DNA of 64,000 nucleotides from Acinetobacter pseudolwoffii (GCF_002803605.1 NZ_PHRG01000001.1:124001-188000); one strand, 5' to 3'; shown: positions 31,779 to 42,132, counted from the stretch's first letter. The notes: a model not told the origin generated them from the letters alone. Numbers and translations are program-made.

Positions 31779-34601
31779 TTATTCAGCGTCGATCGCAAGC
31801 GCGTCGTTGATGAGCTGAGCTTGTTGTTTTGCATGCAAATATGGTGAACCACAAGCCGGTGCAGCAGATGCTTCACGGCCAGCGTAGCTAATACGGACTT
31901 GTTTATCCGCTTTCATCACATCGTCATATAGACGCGGAGCGATGAACAACCAAGCACCTTGGTTTTTAGGCTCTTCTTGTGCCCAAACCAGTTCTTTCAC
32001 ATTTGGATATTGTGCAAGGACTTCTGTCAGGCGTTTTTCTGGGTATGGATATAATTGTTCAATACGCACAATCGCAGTATTGTTCAATTCTTTTTCACGA
32101 CGTTTTTCAATCAGGTCGTAATACACCTTACCACCACACAGAACCAGACGGGTTACATCTGACTTGTTGATGTTGTCCACTTCATCAATCACGGTCTGGA
32201 AGCTACCGTTTGCAAGTTCTTCTAGCGTAGACGTTGCAAGTTTGTGACGAAGAAGAGACTTCGGTGAAGTCACGATCAATGGCTTACGGATTGGACGAAT
32301 CGCTTGACGACGTAAAGCATGATAAATCTGTGCAGGCGTCGTCGGTGTGATCACTTGCATGTTGTCTTCAGCACATAGCTGTAAGAAACGCTCTAAACGT
32401 GCAGATGAATGTTCCGGACCCTGACCTTCAAAACCGTGTGGAAGAAGCATGGTCAAACCACAGACACGTTCCCATTTGGTTTCACCAGACGAGATGAACT
32501 GGTCAATCACAACCTGTGCACAGTTCGCGAAGTCACCGAATTGCGCTTCCCAAATGATCAAGCTCTTAGGAAGAGTCGTCGCATAACCATATTCAAATGC
32601 CAATACCGCCATTTCTGACAACAATGAGTCATAGATTGCAGTACGCGGCTGGTTTTCTTTCAGGTTACACAGCGGAAGATAAGTTGAACCATCGACCTGG
32701 TTATGCAGTTTTGCATGACGGTGTGAGAAGGTACCACGACCTACGTCTTCACCGGTTAAACGAAGCAAGTAACCATCATCTAGTACAGTTGCATACGCCA
32801 GAGTTTCAGCAGCACCCCAGTTCAGTGGCATTTCACCCGTTTGCATTTTCAGACGGTCATCGATCACTTTCGCAACCTGACGCTGCATCACGAAGCCTTC
32901 AGGAAGTTCGCGCATTTTCGCGCCAAGTTCTTTTAGACGCTCGATCGGGAAAGTCGTATCCCATTCGTCTGTGTAGTCATGACCCAAGTAAGGCGTCCAG
33001 TCCACAAACATTTTCTTGTTCGGTTCAAGTACCAGCGCATTGGCAACGTGATTACCCGCTTCCAGATCTGCACGGTAATTTTCAACCATTTGATCTGCAT
33101 TTGCACGATCAAGAACACCCTGTTGTACCAGTTGATCCGCATAAAGCGTACGCGTGGTCGCTTTCTTGCTAATCACTTGATACATCATTGGTTGAGTTGC
33201 AGCCGGCTCATCCGCTTCGTTATGACCACGACGACGGTAGCAGAACATGTCAATCACAACGTCTTTACGGAAAGTATGACGGAAGTCATGTGCCAATTGT
33301 GAAATGAACACCACAGCTTCAGGATCATCCCCATTGACATGGAAGATCGGCGCCTGGATCATTTTCGCGATATCAGTACAGTATTCTGTAGAACGCGCAT
33401 CACGTGGATCAGAAGTGGTGAAACCCACCTGGTTATTAATCACAATGTGCACTGTACCACCCACGGTATAACCGCGAGTTTGTGACATCTGGAAAGTTTC
33501 CTGGTTGACGCCCTGACCTGCAAATGCAGCATCACCATGTACGATTAATGGCAATACGTCATCGCCGCCAATGTCTTTACGACGGACTTGACGTGCACGT
33601 ACCGAACCCTCAACCACAGGGCCAACGATTTCCAAATGTGACGGGTTAAACGCCAATGCCAAGTGAACTTCGCCACCTTGGGTCATCACGTTTGAAGAGA
33701 AGCCTTGATGGTACTTAACGTCACCAGAACCTTTCTTGTGAATCGATTTACCTTCAAATTCACCAAACAGGTCAGCCGGGTTTTTACCCATGATGTTAAC
33801 CAGAAGGTTCAAACGGCCACGGTGAGGCATACCGATTACAACTTCTTTACAGCCAACAGAACCTGCACGCTGAATAATTTCGTTAACCATCGGGATGAAT
33901 GATTCACCCCCTTCAACGCCAAAACGTTTTGCACCAACAAACTTATTACCTAGATATTTTTCCAGGCCTTCAGCTGCGGTTAAACGTTCAAGGACATGTT
34001 TCTTTTGTTCAGCATTAAAACCATATTGACCGCGTGCACTTTCCAGACGTTGTTGAATCCAACGTTTCTCTTTGGTGTCCACGATGTGCATGTATTCAGC
34101 ACCGATTGAACCACAGTAAGTGGCTTCCATTGCCTGAACCATCTCAGCCAAAGTCGCTTCTTCTTTACCGATCGCCAGGTTGCCAGTATTGAATACCGTA
34201 TCTAGGTCCGACTGAGTTAAACCATGCGCAGCAAGATCTAGATCAGGCACAACTTCACGTTTCGCCAAACCCAATGGATCCAGTTTTGCTTTCTGGTGAC
34301 CACGATTACGGTATGCAGCAATCAGCTGCAACACGCCAATTTGGCGACGTTCATGCTCTGAGCTGACAGTTGATTGAACAACAGGCTGAATACGGCTTGA
34401 ATTACGACCTAAAAGTAGGAATTGCTCACGTACATTACTGTGTGGTTGATCACCTTTTGGGAATTTACCGAAGTATTCTTGCCAGTCAGCACCTACTGAA
34501 TCCGGAGCCGTCAAATACTGCTCATAAAGTTCTTCAATATACGCTGCACTATCAGCGCTAAGTTCAGTGTCAAGACGCAGAGCGTCAGCAACTTCTTGCA
34601 T
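31779..34601 (-). CDS. sucA: 2-oxoglutarate dehydrogenase E1 component
   Basis: A thiamine-diphosphate enzyme of about 940 residues that decarboxylates 2-oxoglutarate and succinylates SucB. Family blocks: GMPHRGRLNLL, HGDAAFAGQGV (ThDP/Mg site), NNQVGFTT, and in the C-terminal half GQGPEHSSARLERFLQL. I chose the ATG at 34601 (MQEVADALRLDTELS), which matches the protein start I remember for Acinetobacter; an ATG at 34613 is possible, but AGGA would then be only one base away. First gene of sucAB-lpd, with a leader of perhaps 280 nt. Confidence 0.95.
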   Translation of the reverse strand: MQEVADALRLDTELSADSAAYIEELYEQYLTAPDSVGADWQEYFGKFPKGDQPHSNVREQFLLLGRNSSRIQPVVQSTVSSEHERRQIGVLQLIAAYRNRGHQKAKLDPLGLAKREVVPDLDLAAHGLTQSDLDTVFNTGNLAIGKEEATLAEMVQAMEATYCGSIGAEYMHIVDTKEKRWIQQRLESARGQYGFNAEQKKHVLERLTAAEGLEKYLGNKFVGAKRFGVEGGESFIPMVNEIIQRAGSVGCKEVVIGMPHRGRLNLLVNIMGKNPADLFGEFEGKSIHKKGSGDVKYHQGFSSNVMTQGGEVHLALAFNPSHLEIVGPVVEGSVRARQVRRKDIGGDDVLPLIVHGDAAFAGQGVNQETFQMSQTRGYTVGGTVHIVINNQVGFTTSDPRDARSTEYCTDIAKMIQAPIFHVNGDDPEAVVFISQLAHDFRHTFRKDVVIDMFCYRRRGHNEADEPAATQPMMYQVISKKATTRTLYADQLVQQGVLDRANADQMVENYRADLEAGNHVANALVLEPNKKMFVDWTPYLGHDYTDEWDTTFPIERLKELGAKMRELPEGFVMQRQVAKVIDDRLKMQTGEMPLNWGAAETLAYATVLDDGYLLRLTGEDVGRGTFSHRHAKLHNQVDGSTYLPLCNLKENQPRTAIYDSLLSEMAVLAFEYGYATTLPKSLIIWEAQFGDFANCAQVVIDQFISSGETKWERVCGLTMLLPHGFEGQGPEHSSARLERFLQLCAEDNMQVITPTTPAQIYHALRRQAIRPIRKPLIVTSPKSLLRHKLATSTLEELANGSFQTVIDEVDNINKSDVTRLVLCGGKVYYDLIEKRREKELNNTAIVRIEQLYPYPEKRLTEVLAQYPNVKELVWAQEEPKNQGAWLFIAPRLYDDVMKADKQVRISYAGREASAAPACGSPYLHAKQQAQLINDALAIDAE

Positions 34602-35370
34602 TTGTGGACCCATTTCCTATTGCAAAAACATTTTCAGGATGCTTTTTAAGCAAAACCCAGGATTATTAGTGTCAGATTGATAATATGACACTAGTCCCCC
34701 ATAAGGCATAAGCCATGAGGCGTTATCACCACACCAAGAAAATCTTGATATGTTTAATGAACAATAACACCCCTCAGCGGTATCATTACTCATTGAATAC
34801 CCGATCGAAACCGGGCAATTTTTTGCAAATCGACTTAGAAAAAACAAGTAGGAACAAAGATTTTTTCTAAAGCGACTCAAGCCTACCTTTATATACCAGT
34901 CCCTGGTTATGCAATGTTTAAAAAATGTACCTGAAATGGCATTTTCTAAAGATAGTCATAGGCTAAATGCTAACATGTTCTCAAGTTTTCAATTGATTTT
35001 TTTGACACATACCTTTCATAAATTGGCTAAATACAGTTCAGATATTTTACTCTAACCTATGGTGCTTTATCTCAAAAATAGATTCAATGTAGACTTAAGT
35101 CCTAAGCATTTCCGATAAATAAAAAGAGAGCAAACCTTTCAATCCACTCCCTCCTTAAATTTCCGTTATATAATAACATCGTTCTTGTTATTTTTCAGGT
35201 CAGTTTTACAGCTAAAAATCATAAATACCCCAAATAATTACATGTTCTTGTTCTATGGCACTTAACATCACCCGTCATTTCCTGACTACCTGACTCAACT
35301 TTATACATTTTAAGTATAGTATCTTTATTTTTATCTGATGATTTTTTATTTTGCTTCAATGGTTTGCACA
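34602..35370. other. Long intergenic region carrying the sucA leader
   Basis: About 770 bases between sucA and the sdhB terminator. On the minus strand it has a possible promoter (34888-34914) and several short inverted repeats, including AGTGTCA / TGACACT (about 34669-34693) and CCCG-rich hairpins near 34800-34817. An open reading frame across 34617-34880 has no protein-like character. The upstream part, 34915-35370, is AT-rich and unassigned. Confidence 0.5.
34888..34914 (-). promoter_or_regulatory. Candidate sucA promoter
   Basis: On the minus strand, -35 TTGCAT (34909-34914), 15-bp spacer, -10 TATAAA (34888-34893). The short spacing makes this tentative. Confidence 0.4.
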
Positions 35371-35402
35371 AAAAAAAGCACACCTTGTGGTGTGCTTTTT
35401 TC
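35371..35402 (-). terminator. Intrinsic terminator of sdhCDAB
   Basis: The stem AAAAAAGCACACC / GGTGTGCTTTTTT with loop TTGT, 22 bases after the sdhB stop. Confidence 0.88.
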
Positions 35403-35423
35403 CAAACTGCTATCAGCAGCCTA

Positions 35424-36134
35424 TTAACCTGCCATATCTAAAAGCATATTACGGATGTGACCGATTGCTTTAGTTGGGTTCAAACCTTTAGGACACACAG
35501 ATACACAGTTCATGATGCCTTTACAACGGAACAATGAGAATGGATCGTCAAGACGAGCCAAACGCTCTTGTGTTCCAGTATCACGCGAGTCAATGATGAA
35601 GCGGTAAGCGTTCAACAATGCTGAAGGACCTAGGAACTTGTCCGGATTCCACCAGAATGACGGGCATGAGGTTGAACAACATGCACATAGAATACATTCA
35701 TACAGACCATCAAGATGCTCACGCTCTTCAGGAGACTGTAAACGTTCCTTTGGAGGCGCAGGCTGGTTGTTGATCAAGAATGGATGGATCTTGTTGTACT
35801 GATCGTAGAACTGGTTCATGTCAACCACCAGATCTTTCACTACAGGAAGACCAGGCAATGGACGAACAGTAATTTCATTGGGTAAATCGTTCAGGTTCCA
35901 AAGACACGCCAAACCATTTTTACCATTGATGTTTACACCATCAGAACCACAAATACCTTCACGACATGAACGACGGAACGTTAAAGATTCGTCTTGTACT
36001 TTTAATGCTAGAAGTGCATCAAGCAACATACGGTGCTTGTCAGTCAATTCCAGTTTAAAAGTCTGCATGTACGGTGCTTTATCCTTGTCAGGATCATAGC
36101 GGTAGATATGAAATGTACGAGTACCTCTACTCAT
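35424..36134 (-). CDS. sdhB: Succinate dehydrogenase iron-sulfur subunit
   Basis: A 236-residue electron-transfer subunit linking FAD in SdhA to quinone at SdhCD. The [2Fe-2S] ligands are Cys57, Cys62, Asp65 and Cys77 (CREGICGSDG, as in E. coli). The C-terminal domain has CILCACCSTSCP and CKGIMNCVSVCPKGLNP for the [4Fe-4S] and [3Fe-4S] centres. It follows sdhA by 14 bases and ends in a terminator. Confidence 0.97.
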   Translation of the reverse strand: MSRGTRTFHIYRYDPDKDKAPYMQTFKLELTDKHRMLLDALLALKVQDESLTFRRSCREGICGSDGVNINGKNGLACLWNLNDLPNEITVRPLPGLPVVKDLVVDMNQFYDQYNKIHPFLINNQPAPPKERLQSPEEREHLDGLYECILCACCSTSCPSFWWNPDKFLGPSALLNAYRFIIDSRDTGTQERLARLDDPFSLFRCKGIMNCVSVCPKGLNPTKAIGHIRNMLLDMAG

Positions 36135-36148
36135 CTGAATTCTCCTGA

Positions 36149-38047
36149 TTAGAATGTACGTGGTTTAGGTGGAATCGCGTCAACCGACAATGGACGGTAA
36201 CGAACTGGCTTGTACTCAAGACGGTTGTCCACAGAGAACCATAATGTGTGCTTCATCCACTCATCATCACGACGACCATATGGATAATCCGCATGATCCG
36301 GTGACAATTCGAAATCTACCACAGTATGCGCACCACGACATTCTTTACGCGCAGCAGCTGAAATTAAGGTCGCTTTTGCAACTTCATACAAGTTTTCAAC
36401 TTCTAATGCTTCAACACGTGCAGTGTTAAATACTTTAGATTTGTCTTTCAAATGAATATTACGAACACGTGGTTCAATTGCAAGAATCTGCTTTACACCT
36501 TCCTCAAGTAGTGCCGATGTACGGAATACACCTGCATGATCTTGAACGATGTCACGAATCGCATCTGCAACTTCCTGAGCATTCTCACCTGTTGTGGATT
36601 CGTCAAGTTTACGAATACGCGCAACCGTTTGCTCAAGTACAGTTGTTGGTAGTGGCTCGTACTCATCACCGTGATGTTTAGTCACATAATCGATGATGTG
36701 TTTACCCGCAGCCTTACCAAATACTACCAAGTCAAGCAGTGAGTTGGTACCTAAACGGTTTGCACCATGTACAGATACACATGAACATTCACCAATTGCA
36801 TAGAAACCTTTCACTGGCTTAGTGAAATCACGTTCGGCTGCATTGGTCGAATAAACATCGGTATCCTTGTTGTAATGTGCCGCCAGCGCTTCAGTTTCGC
36901 GTGACTCAGGCACAACAACCTGACCATGAATATTGGTTGGAATACCACCCATTTGGTAATGGATTGTTGGTACTACTGGAATTGGTTCTTTGGTGATATC
37001 CACGTTCGCGAATTTCTTGCCAATTTCGAATACCGATGGCAGACGCTTCATGATTGTATCCGCACCTAAATGCGTCATATCAAGCAGGATATAGTCACCT
37101 TTAGGACCACAACCACGACCCTCTTTGATTTCCTGGTCCATAGAACGTGATACGAAGTCACGTGGCGCCAAGTCTTTCAAAGTTGGAGCATAACGCTCCA
37201 TGAACGGTTCGCCATCTTTGTTACGAAGGATTGCACCTTCACCACGACAGCCTTCAGTCAACAATACACCTGCACCCGCAACACCCGTAGGGTGGAACTG
37301 CCAGAATTCCATATCTTGCAATGGAATACCTGCACGCGCCGCCATGCCAAGACCGTCACCAGTATTGATATAGGCATTGGTAGATGCACGGTAAACACGA
37401 CCCGCACCACCGGTAGCAAACAATGTGGCTTTACCTTGGAATACAGCAATTTTACCAGTTTCCTGGTCAATTGCAGTGACACCAAGTACGTCGCCTGCTT
37501 CGTTACGGATCAAATCAAGTGCGATCCATTCTACGAAGAATTGTGTACCCATTTTCACGTTGCTTTGATAAAGCGTGTGAAGAAGTGCGTGACCTGTACG
37601 GTCGGCAGCAGCACATGCACGTGGCACCGCTTTTTCACCGTAGTTCGCAGAGTGGCCACCGAATGGACGCTGGTAAATTGTACCATCAGCGTTACGGTCA
37701 AATGGCATACCCAAGTGTTCTAATTCGTATACCACTTGAGGTGCTTCACGCGTCATAAATTCGATTGCGTCTTGGTCACCTAACCAGTCCGAACCTTTTA
37801 CTGTGTCGTAGAAATGGTAGTGCCAGTTATCTTCTTGCATATTACCAAGAGATGCACCAATACCACCCTGCGCTGCCACAGTGTGAGAACGGGTTGGGAA
37901 AACTTTGGTCAGTACCGCAACTTTCAAACCAGCTTGAGCAAGTTGGTAAGATGCACGCATACCTGAACCACCACCACCCACGATGACTGCATCGAAGGTT
38001 TCGTGTGGAATATTTGTGTAATCTTCTTTAGGGTTTATAGCGCCCAT
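36149..38047 (-). CDS. sdhA: Succinate dehydrogenase flavoprotein subunit
   Basis: A 632-residue flavoprotein that oxidises succinate to fumarate. Dinucleotide-binding VIVGGGGSGMRAS (21-33), FAD-linking His55 in RSHTVAAQGG, and the catalytic region HPTGVAGAGVLLTEGCRGEG. It is somewhat longer than E. coli SdhA (588). The third gene of sdhCDAB, 12 bases after sdhD. Confidence 0.97.
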   Translation of the reverse strand: MGAINPKEDYTNIPHETFDAVIVGGGGSGMRASYQLAQAGLKVAVLTKVFPTRSHTVAAQGGIGASLGNMQEDNWHYHFYDTVKGSDWLGDQDAIEFMTREAPQVVYELEHLGMPFDRNADGTIYQRPFGGHSANYGEKAVPRACAAADRTGHALLHTLYQSNVKMGTQFFVEWIALDLIRNEAGDVLGVTAIDQETGKIAVFQGKATLFATGGAGRVYRASTNAYINTGDGLGMAARAGIPLQDMEFWQFHPTGVAGAGVLLTEGCRGEGAILRNKDGEPFMERYAPTLKDLAPRDFVSRSMDQEIKEGRGCGPKGDYILLDMTHLGADTIMKRLPSVFEIGKKFANVDITKEPIPVVPTIHYQMGGIPTNIHGQVVVPESRETEALAAHYNKDTDVYSTNAAERDFTKPVKGFYAIGECSCVSVHGANRLGTNSLLDLVVFGKAAGKHIIDYVTKHHGDEYEPLPTTVLEQTVARIRKLDESTTGENAQEVADAIRDIVQDHAGVFRTSALLEEGVKQILAIEPRVRNIHLKDKSKVFNTARVEALEVENLYEVAKATLISAAARKECRGAHTVVDFELSPDHADYPYGRRDDEWMKHTLWFSVDNRLEYKPVRYRPLSVDAIPPKPRTF

Positions 38048-38059
38048 GATTGTTTCCTA

Positions 38060-38425
38060 TCAATTCGCCCAAAAAATCTGGATCGCCCAGATTGCATATG
38101 CCAACACAGCAATAATCACTGCTGAAGTCAGTACAATACGCAAACCATTCGCCGAAGGACCCATTTGACGAGTCGTCACATAGTCTGTGAAAACTTGCCA
38201 CATACCAATCCAAGCGTGTGCAACAAGAGATAAGACTGACAATAAAGATAGAATCTTCATTGGAGTTGTCATCATGAAGCCATACCATTGTTCATAGCTG
38301 AATCCACTGTTACACAGGATCCAACCCAAAATAACAACGGTATAAACAGCCAAAATAACAGCACTAACACGTTGGAGAAACCAATCGCGAGAACCTGAAC
38401 CTGTTAAACCAGTAGCGCTTTTCAT
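38060..38425 (-). CDS. sdhD: Succinate dehydrogenase membrane anchor subunit SdhD
   Basis: A 121-residue protein with three membrane helices (about 18-38, 50-72, 86-112) that with SdhC holds heme b and the quinone site. GSRDWFLQRVSAVILAVYTV near the N-terminus is the typical SdhD start. The ATG overlaps the sdhC stop by one base (TAATG), implying coupled translation; an ATG five codons upstream would lie inside sdhC. Confidence 0.92.
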   Translation of the reverse strand: MKSATGLTGSGSRDWFLQRVSAVILAVYTVVILGWILCNSGFSYEQWYGFMMTTPMKILSLLSVLSLVAHAWIGMWQVFTDYVTTRQMGPSANGLRIVLTSAVIIAVLAYAIWAIQIFWAN

Positions 38426-38823
38426 TAGAGTACGATCCATACAAATGCTGCAACAATACCGATTGCAGACAAGATTAATGCGATAGTAGATGCGACACGG
38501 CCACTTTCTAATTCTTCAGCAACGCCAATGTCAGCAAGTAAATGCTTAACACCCGCAATAAAGTGAAAAATCAAGCCGGCGACAAATACCCATACAATGA
38601 AGCGAACAATGAAACCATTCATGATTTCTTGAACTTGCGCAAAACCTTCAGGTGAAGACAGTGATTTGTCTAAAATCCAGAGAAGGACCGGTACGAGTAA
38701 GAATACGATAACACCTGAAAGACGGTGTAGAATTGATGCAATAGCCACGGGCGATTTTAAGTTTACTTCTAAAACTTGACCCATGGACAAATTGACAGGT
38801 CTGTTGCTTTTCACAGCGGGCAT
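38425..38823 (-). CDS. sdhC: Succinate dehydrogenase cytochrome b556 subunit SdhC
   Basis: A 132-residue three-helix membrane protein. The family block SPVAIASILHRLSGVIVFLL has the conserved Ser and Arg near the quinone site, and FHFIAGVKHLLADIG includes the likely heme-ligand histidine. First gene of sdhCDAB, with a leader of about 90 nt that contains two hairpins. Confidence 0.94.
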   Translation of the reverse strand: MPAVKSNRPVNLSMGQVLEVNLKSPVAIASILHRLSGVIVFLLVPVLLWILDKSLSSPEGFAQVQEIMNGFIVRFIVWVFVAGLIFHFIAGVKHLLADIGVAEELESGRVASTIALILSAIGIVAAFVWIVL

Positions 38824-38833
38824 CCTGTAAGTA

Positions 38834-38904
38834 AAAACTCCATCCGGAGTTTGTTGGAATTAATTCGAAGGAAAGCTGGCATTCTTAGGCAAATACATGC
38901 CTAA
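38834..38904 (-). promoter_or_regulatory. Two hairpins in the sdhC leader
   Basis: TTAGGCA / TGCCTAA with a 6-nt loop (38885-38904) and, close to the start codon, AAACTCC-GGAT-GGAGTTT followed by TT (38834-38853). The second resembles a weak terminator or a block to ribosome access. Confidence 0.45.
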
Positions 38905-38921
38905 AATCAAAACGACACTGA

Positions 38922-38950
38922 ATTATAAAACGTCAACTATTAAAACACAA
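38922..38950 (-). promoter_or_regulatory. Candidate sdhC promoter
   Basis: On the minus strand, -35 TTGTGT (38945-38950), 17-bp spacer, -10 TATAAT (38922-38927). Perfect -10, weak -35. Confidence 0.55.
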
Positions 38951-39714
38951 ACAGATGGATTTGGCTTTTTCAAGAAAAACCCTTTAAATAAGAATCATTA
39001 ACAACAACATATGAGGTTCTTTAGTGACTAAGAATCCACTAACTTTCATCTATATAATTGTTTTTAAATAATTAACTTGATCAATTTACTCTGTTATTCT
39101 TTTTAAAGCCAATTACCGCTATTTAGACTAAAGATGCACAGTTGCAGCACAAATCTTATTTAAAATCTCGATTTAATTTAAATGGAAATCAAGCTCATAC
39201 AGGTAGTGCAGCAGTTATTAAGATGGGTCTGCTTTCAGGTATAATTATAACCTGAGCTTAAAGAGTCACTTAGACTGCACTCGATGATGGATTTTTTGAT
39301 CGCTTTAGAGGATTTGGATTCGAAAAATCACTCATTTATTTTTAGACTGGGGACCTTTGCTGCAAAGTTGGCCATTTATTAAGCTATTTTTTAATCAATT
39401 GAATCAAGTCAAAAATTTAATTAATTGCTTTTATTTATAATTCTGCATGTGCAAAGGAAATGAGTAAAAACCATGTAAGTTATGAGATTTATATAGTTTT
39501 AACAACTCCCAATAAGATCAGCGATACTTTTTCGCAGCATTTCTTAGTCTGAAAAAACGCTTACAAATAATTCAGGCCCTCTATTTTTTTCTGCACCTCT
39601 GTTTAAATTTGACTTATTATAGATGTTTGATGCTGTGATTTTACTGAACTTTTTATACCAAGATGGTGTGACTAAGCCGCTGTGCAAGCGTCATTTTTTC
39701 ATCCATAAGTATAA

Positions 39715-39742
39715 TTGACAAAATTTCAGTACTCACTAATCT
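39715..39742 (+). promoter_or_regulatory. gltA promoter
   Basis: -35 TTGACA (39715-39720), 16-bp spacer, -10 TAATCT (39737-39742). This leaves a leader of about 80 nt before gltA. Confidence 0.6.
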
Positions 39743-39831
39743 TATAGCAAATTTTTGATCCATCCGTTTTGTGCATTAAAAGATTGATAGACAACTCGGA
39801 TATACATTCACCAGGACAGGAGATCTATTGA

Positions 39832-41106
39832 ATGTCTGAAGCAACTGGCAAGAAAGCCGTTTTACAGCTTGATGGCAAAGAAATTGAACTACCAATTTAC
39901 AGCGGCACATTGGGCCCAGATGTAATCGACGTTAAAGATGTGTTGGCTGCAGGTCACTTTACTTTTGATCCTGGTTTTATGGCAACAGCGGCGTGCGAGT
40001 CTAAAATCACCTTCATCGACGGTAACAAAGGTGTACTTTTACACCGTGGCTACCCAATTGATCAATTGGCGACTAAAGCTGATTACCTAGAAACTTGCTA
40101 TTTACTTCTTAATGGCGAACTTCCGACTGCTGAGCAAAAAGAAGAATTCGACGCTAAAGTACGTAACCACACAATGGTTCACGACCAAGTTAGCCGCTTC
40201 TATAACGGTTTCCGTCGTGATGCGCATCCTATGGCGATTATGGTGGGTGTTGTTGGTGCGTTATCTGCGTTCTACCACAACAATCTGGACATCGAAAATG
40301 TTGATCACCGTGAAATCACAGCGATCCGTTTAATTGCGAAGATCCCTACTTTAGCGGCTTGGAGCTACAAGTACACAATCGGTCAACCGTTTGTTTACCC
40401 ACGTAACGACTTGAACTACGCTGAAAACTTCCTTCACATGATGTTCGCGACTCCTGCTGATCGTGATTACAAAGTTGATCCTATCCTTGCTAAAGCAATG
40501 GATCGTATCTTCACGCTTCATGCTGACCATGAACAAAATGCCTCTACGTCTACAGTACGTTTAGCTGGTTCTACTGGTGCTAACCCGTATGCATGTATTG
40601 CTGCTGGTATCTCGGCACTTTGGGGCCCTGCTCATGGCGGCGCGAACGAAGCTGTTCTTAAGATGCTTGATGAAATCGGCTCTGTAGAAAACGTTGCTGG
40701 CTTCATGGAAAAAGTGAAGACTAAAGAAGTTAAACTGATGGGCTTCGGTCACCGAGTTTACAAAAACTTCGATCCACGCGCGAAAGTCATGAAAGAAACT
40801 TGTGACGAAGTTCTTGGTGCGCTTGGCATCAACGATCCACAACTTGCTTTGGCTATGGAACTTGAACGTATTGCACTTTCTGACGAATACTTCATCAAAC
40901 GTAACCTATACCCGAACGTAGACTTCTACTCAGGTATCATCCTTAAAGCGATTGGTATCCCGACAGAAATGTTTACTGTGATCTTCGCGCTTGCACGTAC
41001 TGTTGGCTGGATCAGCCACTGGTTAGAAATGCACAGCGGTCCTTACAAGATCGGTCGTCCTCGTCAGCTTTATACTGGTGAAGTTCAACGCGATATCGCT
41101 CGTTAA
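39832..41106 (+). CDS. gltA: Citrate synthase (type II)
   Basis: A 424-residue citrate synthase that condenses acetyl-CoA with oxaloacetate. Length and the extended N-terminus ([20 protein letters not shown]) fit the hexameric, NADH-sensitive type II enzyme of gram-negative bacteria. Active-site regions are [15 protein letters not shown] (His) and [15 protein letters not shown] (His). GGAG lies 9 bases before the ATG. Codon usage suggests high expression. A single gene, divergent from sdhCDAB, with its own terminator. Confidence 0.98.
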   Translation: MSEATGKKAVLQLDGKEIELPIYSGTLGPDVIDVKDVLAAGHFTFDPGFMATAACESKITFIDGNKGVLLHRGYPIDQLATKADYLETCYLLLNGELPTAEQKEEFDAKVRNHTMVHDQVSRFYNGFRRDAHPMAIMVGVVGALSAFYHNNLDIENVDHREITAIRLIAKIPTLAAWSYKYTIGQPFVYPRNDLNYAENFLHMMFATPADRDYKVDPILAKAMDRIFTLHADHEQNASTSTVRLAGSTGANPYACIAAGISALWGPAHGGANEAVLKMLDEIGSVENVAGFMEKVKTKEVKLMGFGHRVYKNFDPRAKVMKETCDEVLGALGINDPQLALAMELERIALSDEYFIKRNLYPNVDFYSGIILKAIGIPTEMFTVIFALARTVGWISHWLEMHSGPYKIGRPRQLYTGEVQRDIAR

Positions 41107-41128
41107 TTCGAACGGCGTTGCAAGACAG

Positions 41129-41155
41129 AAAACCACCCTTTGGGGTGGTTTTTTT
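41129..41155 (+). terminator. Intrinsic terminator of gltA
   Basis: The stem AAAACCACCC / GGGTGGTTTT with a short TTTG loop and T-run. Confidence 0.88.
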
Positions 41156-41256
41156 AGTGCTGACAAAATCCTACATATAGCCTCTTTAATTCCTTTTAAA
41201 ATGCATGAACCTCGACCATATTCATAGATTGAAAACTTGAACAGGATCTGTACTTG

Positions 41257-41760
41257 ATGTTGTTGTATGCCCTACCGTTTATTTTAAGATTCATCCGTTT
41301 TGAACAGTTCAAGTGCCGCAGCCTAACGCCCGGTGAAATCAGAATCTGTCAGCAGGTATTTGGCAATCTGATTGACTATTCGGCAGTCAGGATCATGAAT
41401 CACCCATATTTACCCTGGCAATCCAGACATGTGATTATGGCACCCAGTGGTTATATCCATGCACGAAATTTAAATTATCGGGAAGACTATTCATGTGAAA
41501 GCTTGGCCTATCAGGCACTGTTTATTCATGAGATGACCCATATTTATCAATACCAACAGCAGATTAATGTGGTTTTAAAGGGCGCATTTCTACAAAGTGC
41601 TTATCTTTTAAGCTTAGGGAAATATAATCCTTACAAATATCAATTTAATCCCAACAAATCATTTTCACAGTATAATATTGAACAACAAGGTGATATTGCC
41701 CGAGATATTTTTCTTAAAAAAATACCCAATATTATTTTAGATAGTCAAACAATCAATTGA
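41257..41760 (+). CDS. Putative zincin-type metalloprotease-like protein
   Basis: A 167-residue protein with an N-terminal hydrophobic stretch (LLYALPFILRF) and a zinc-protease motif HEMTH (91-95) in ALFIHEMTHIYQYQ. A downstream acidic residue in NIEQQGDIARD could be the third ligand. It resembles short zincin domains seen in uncharacterised proteins near secretion or peptidoglycan genes, but I cannot name the family. Start taken at ATG 41257. Single gene between gltA and nadE. Confidence 0.62.
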   Translation: MLLYALPFILRFIRFEQFKCRSLTPGEIRICQQVFGNLIDYSAVRIMNHPYLPWQSRHVIMAPSGYIHARNLNYREDYSCESLAYQALFIHEMTHIYQYQQQINVVLKGAFLQSAYLLSLGKYNPYKYQFNPNKSFSQYNIEQQGDIARDIFLKKIPNIILDSQTIN

Positions 41761-42132
41761 TATATAATCATTTTTATTCAAAATATCATCTTGATTTGGC
41801 ATTTTGAAAATCAAGACCATGAATAAATGATTTAAATCCTGAGATTTATTCATGTGCAGAAAATCTACATATTCTTTATTTTTGGATAATAACTTTTCAT
41901 TTCAACATTCATTCTCGCAAAACAGCTCTAGCTTCTGGATTAAATTTCGATAAAATAACCCAAGTATGATATTTTAGCTCGCAGATCAAGATTTAACGAT
42001 CATGTGATAAAGACGTTTTTTCTTTTGCCATTTGGCATTTTTTTAAGTATCAAAATGCACTCAGCTGGATAATTAGAATTATAAAAATCAGTGATTTAGT
42101 GTATTAACCTATAGGAATAGGATTTAATTGGA
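41761..42132. other. Intergenic region before nadE
   Basis: About 372 AT-rich bases, presumably with the nadE promoter. I found no clear promoter, terminator or RNA gene. Confidence 0.45.

Larger units (their letters stand above)
38824..39831. other. Long intergenic region between sdhC and gltA
   Basis: About 1 kb of AT-rich DNA between divergent TCA genes. The left end has the sdhC promoter and leader, the right end the gltA promoter. The middle (about 38960-39700) has no protein-like reading frame, and I can assign nothing to it. Confidence 0.55.

Noticed and set aside
34617..34880. 87-codon minus-strand frame before sucA
   Set aside because: Rich in Ser, Cys and Trp, without family features; better explained as the sucA leader.
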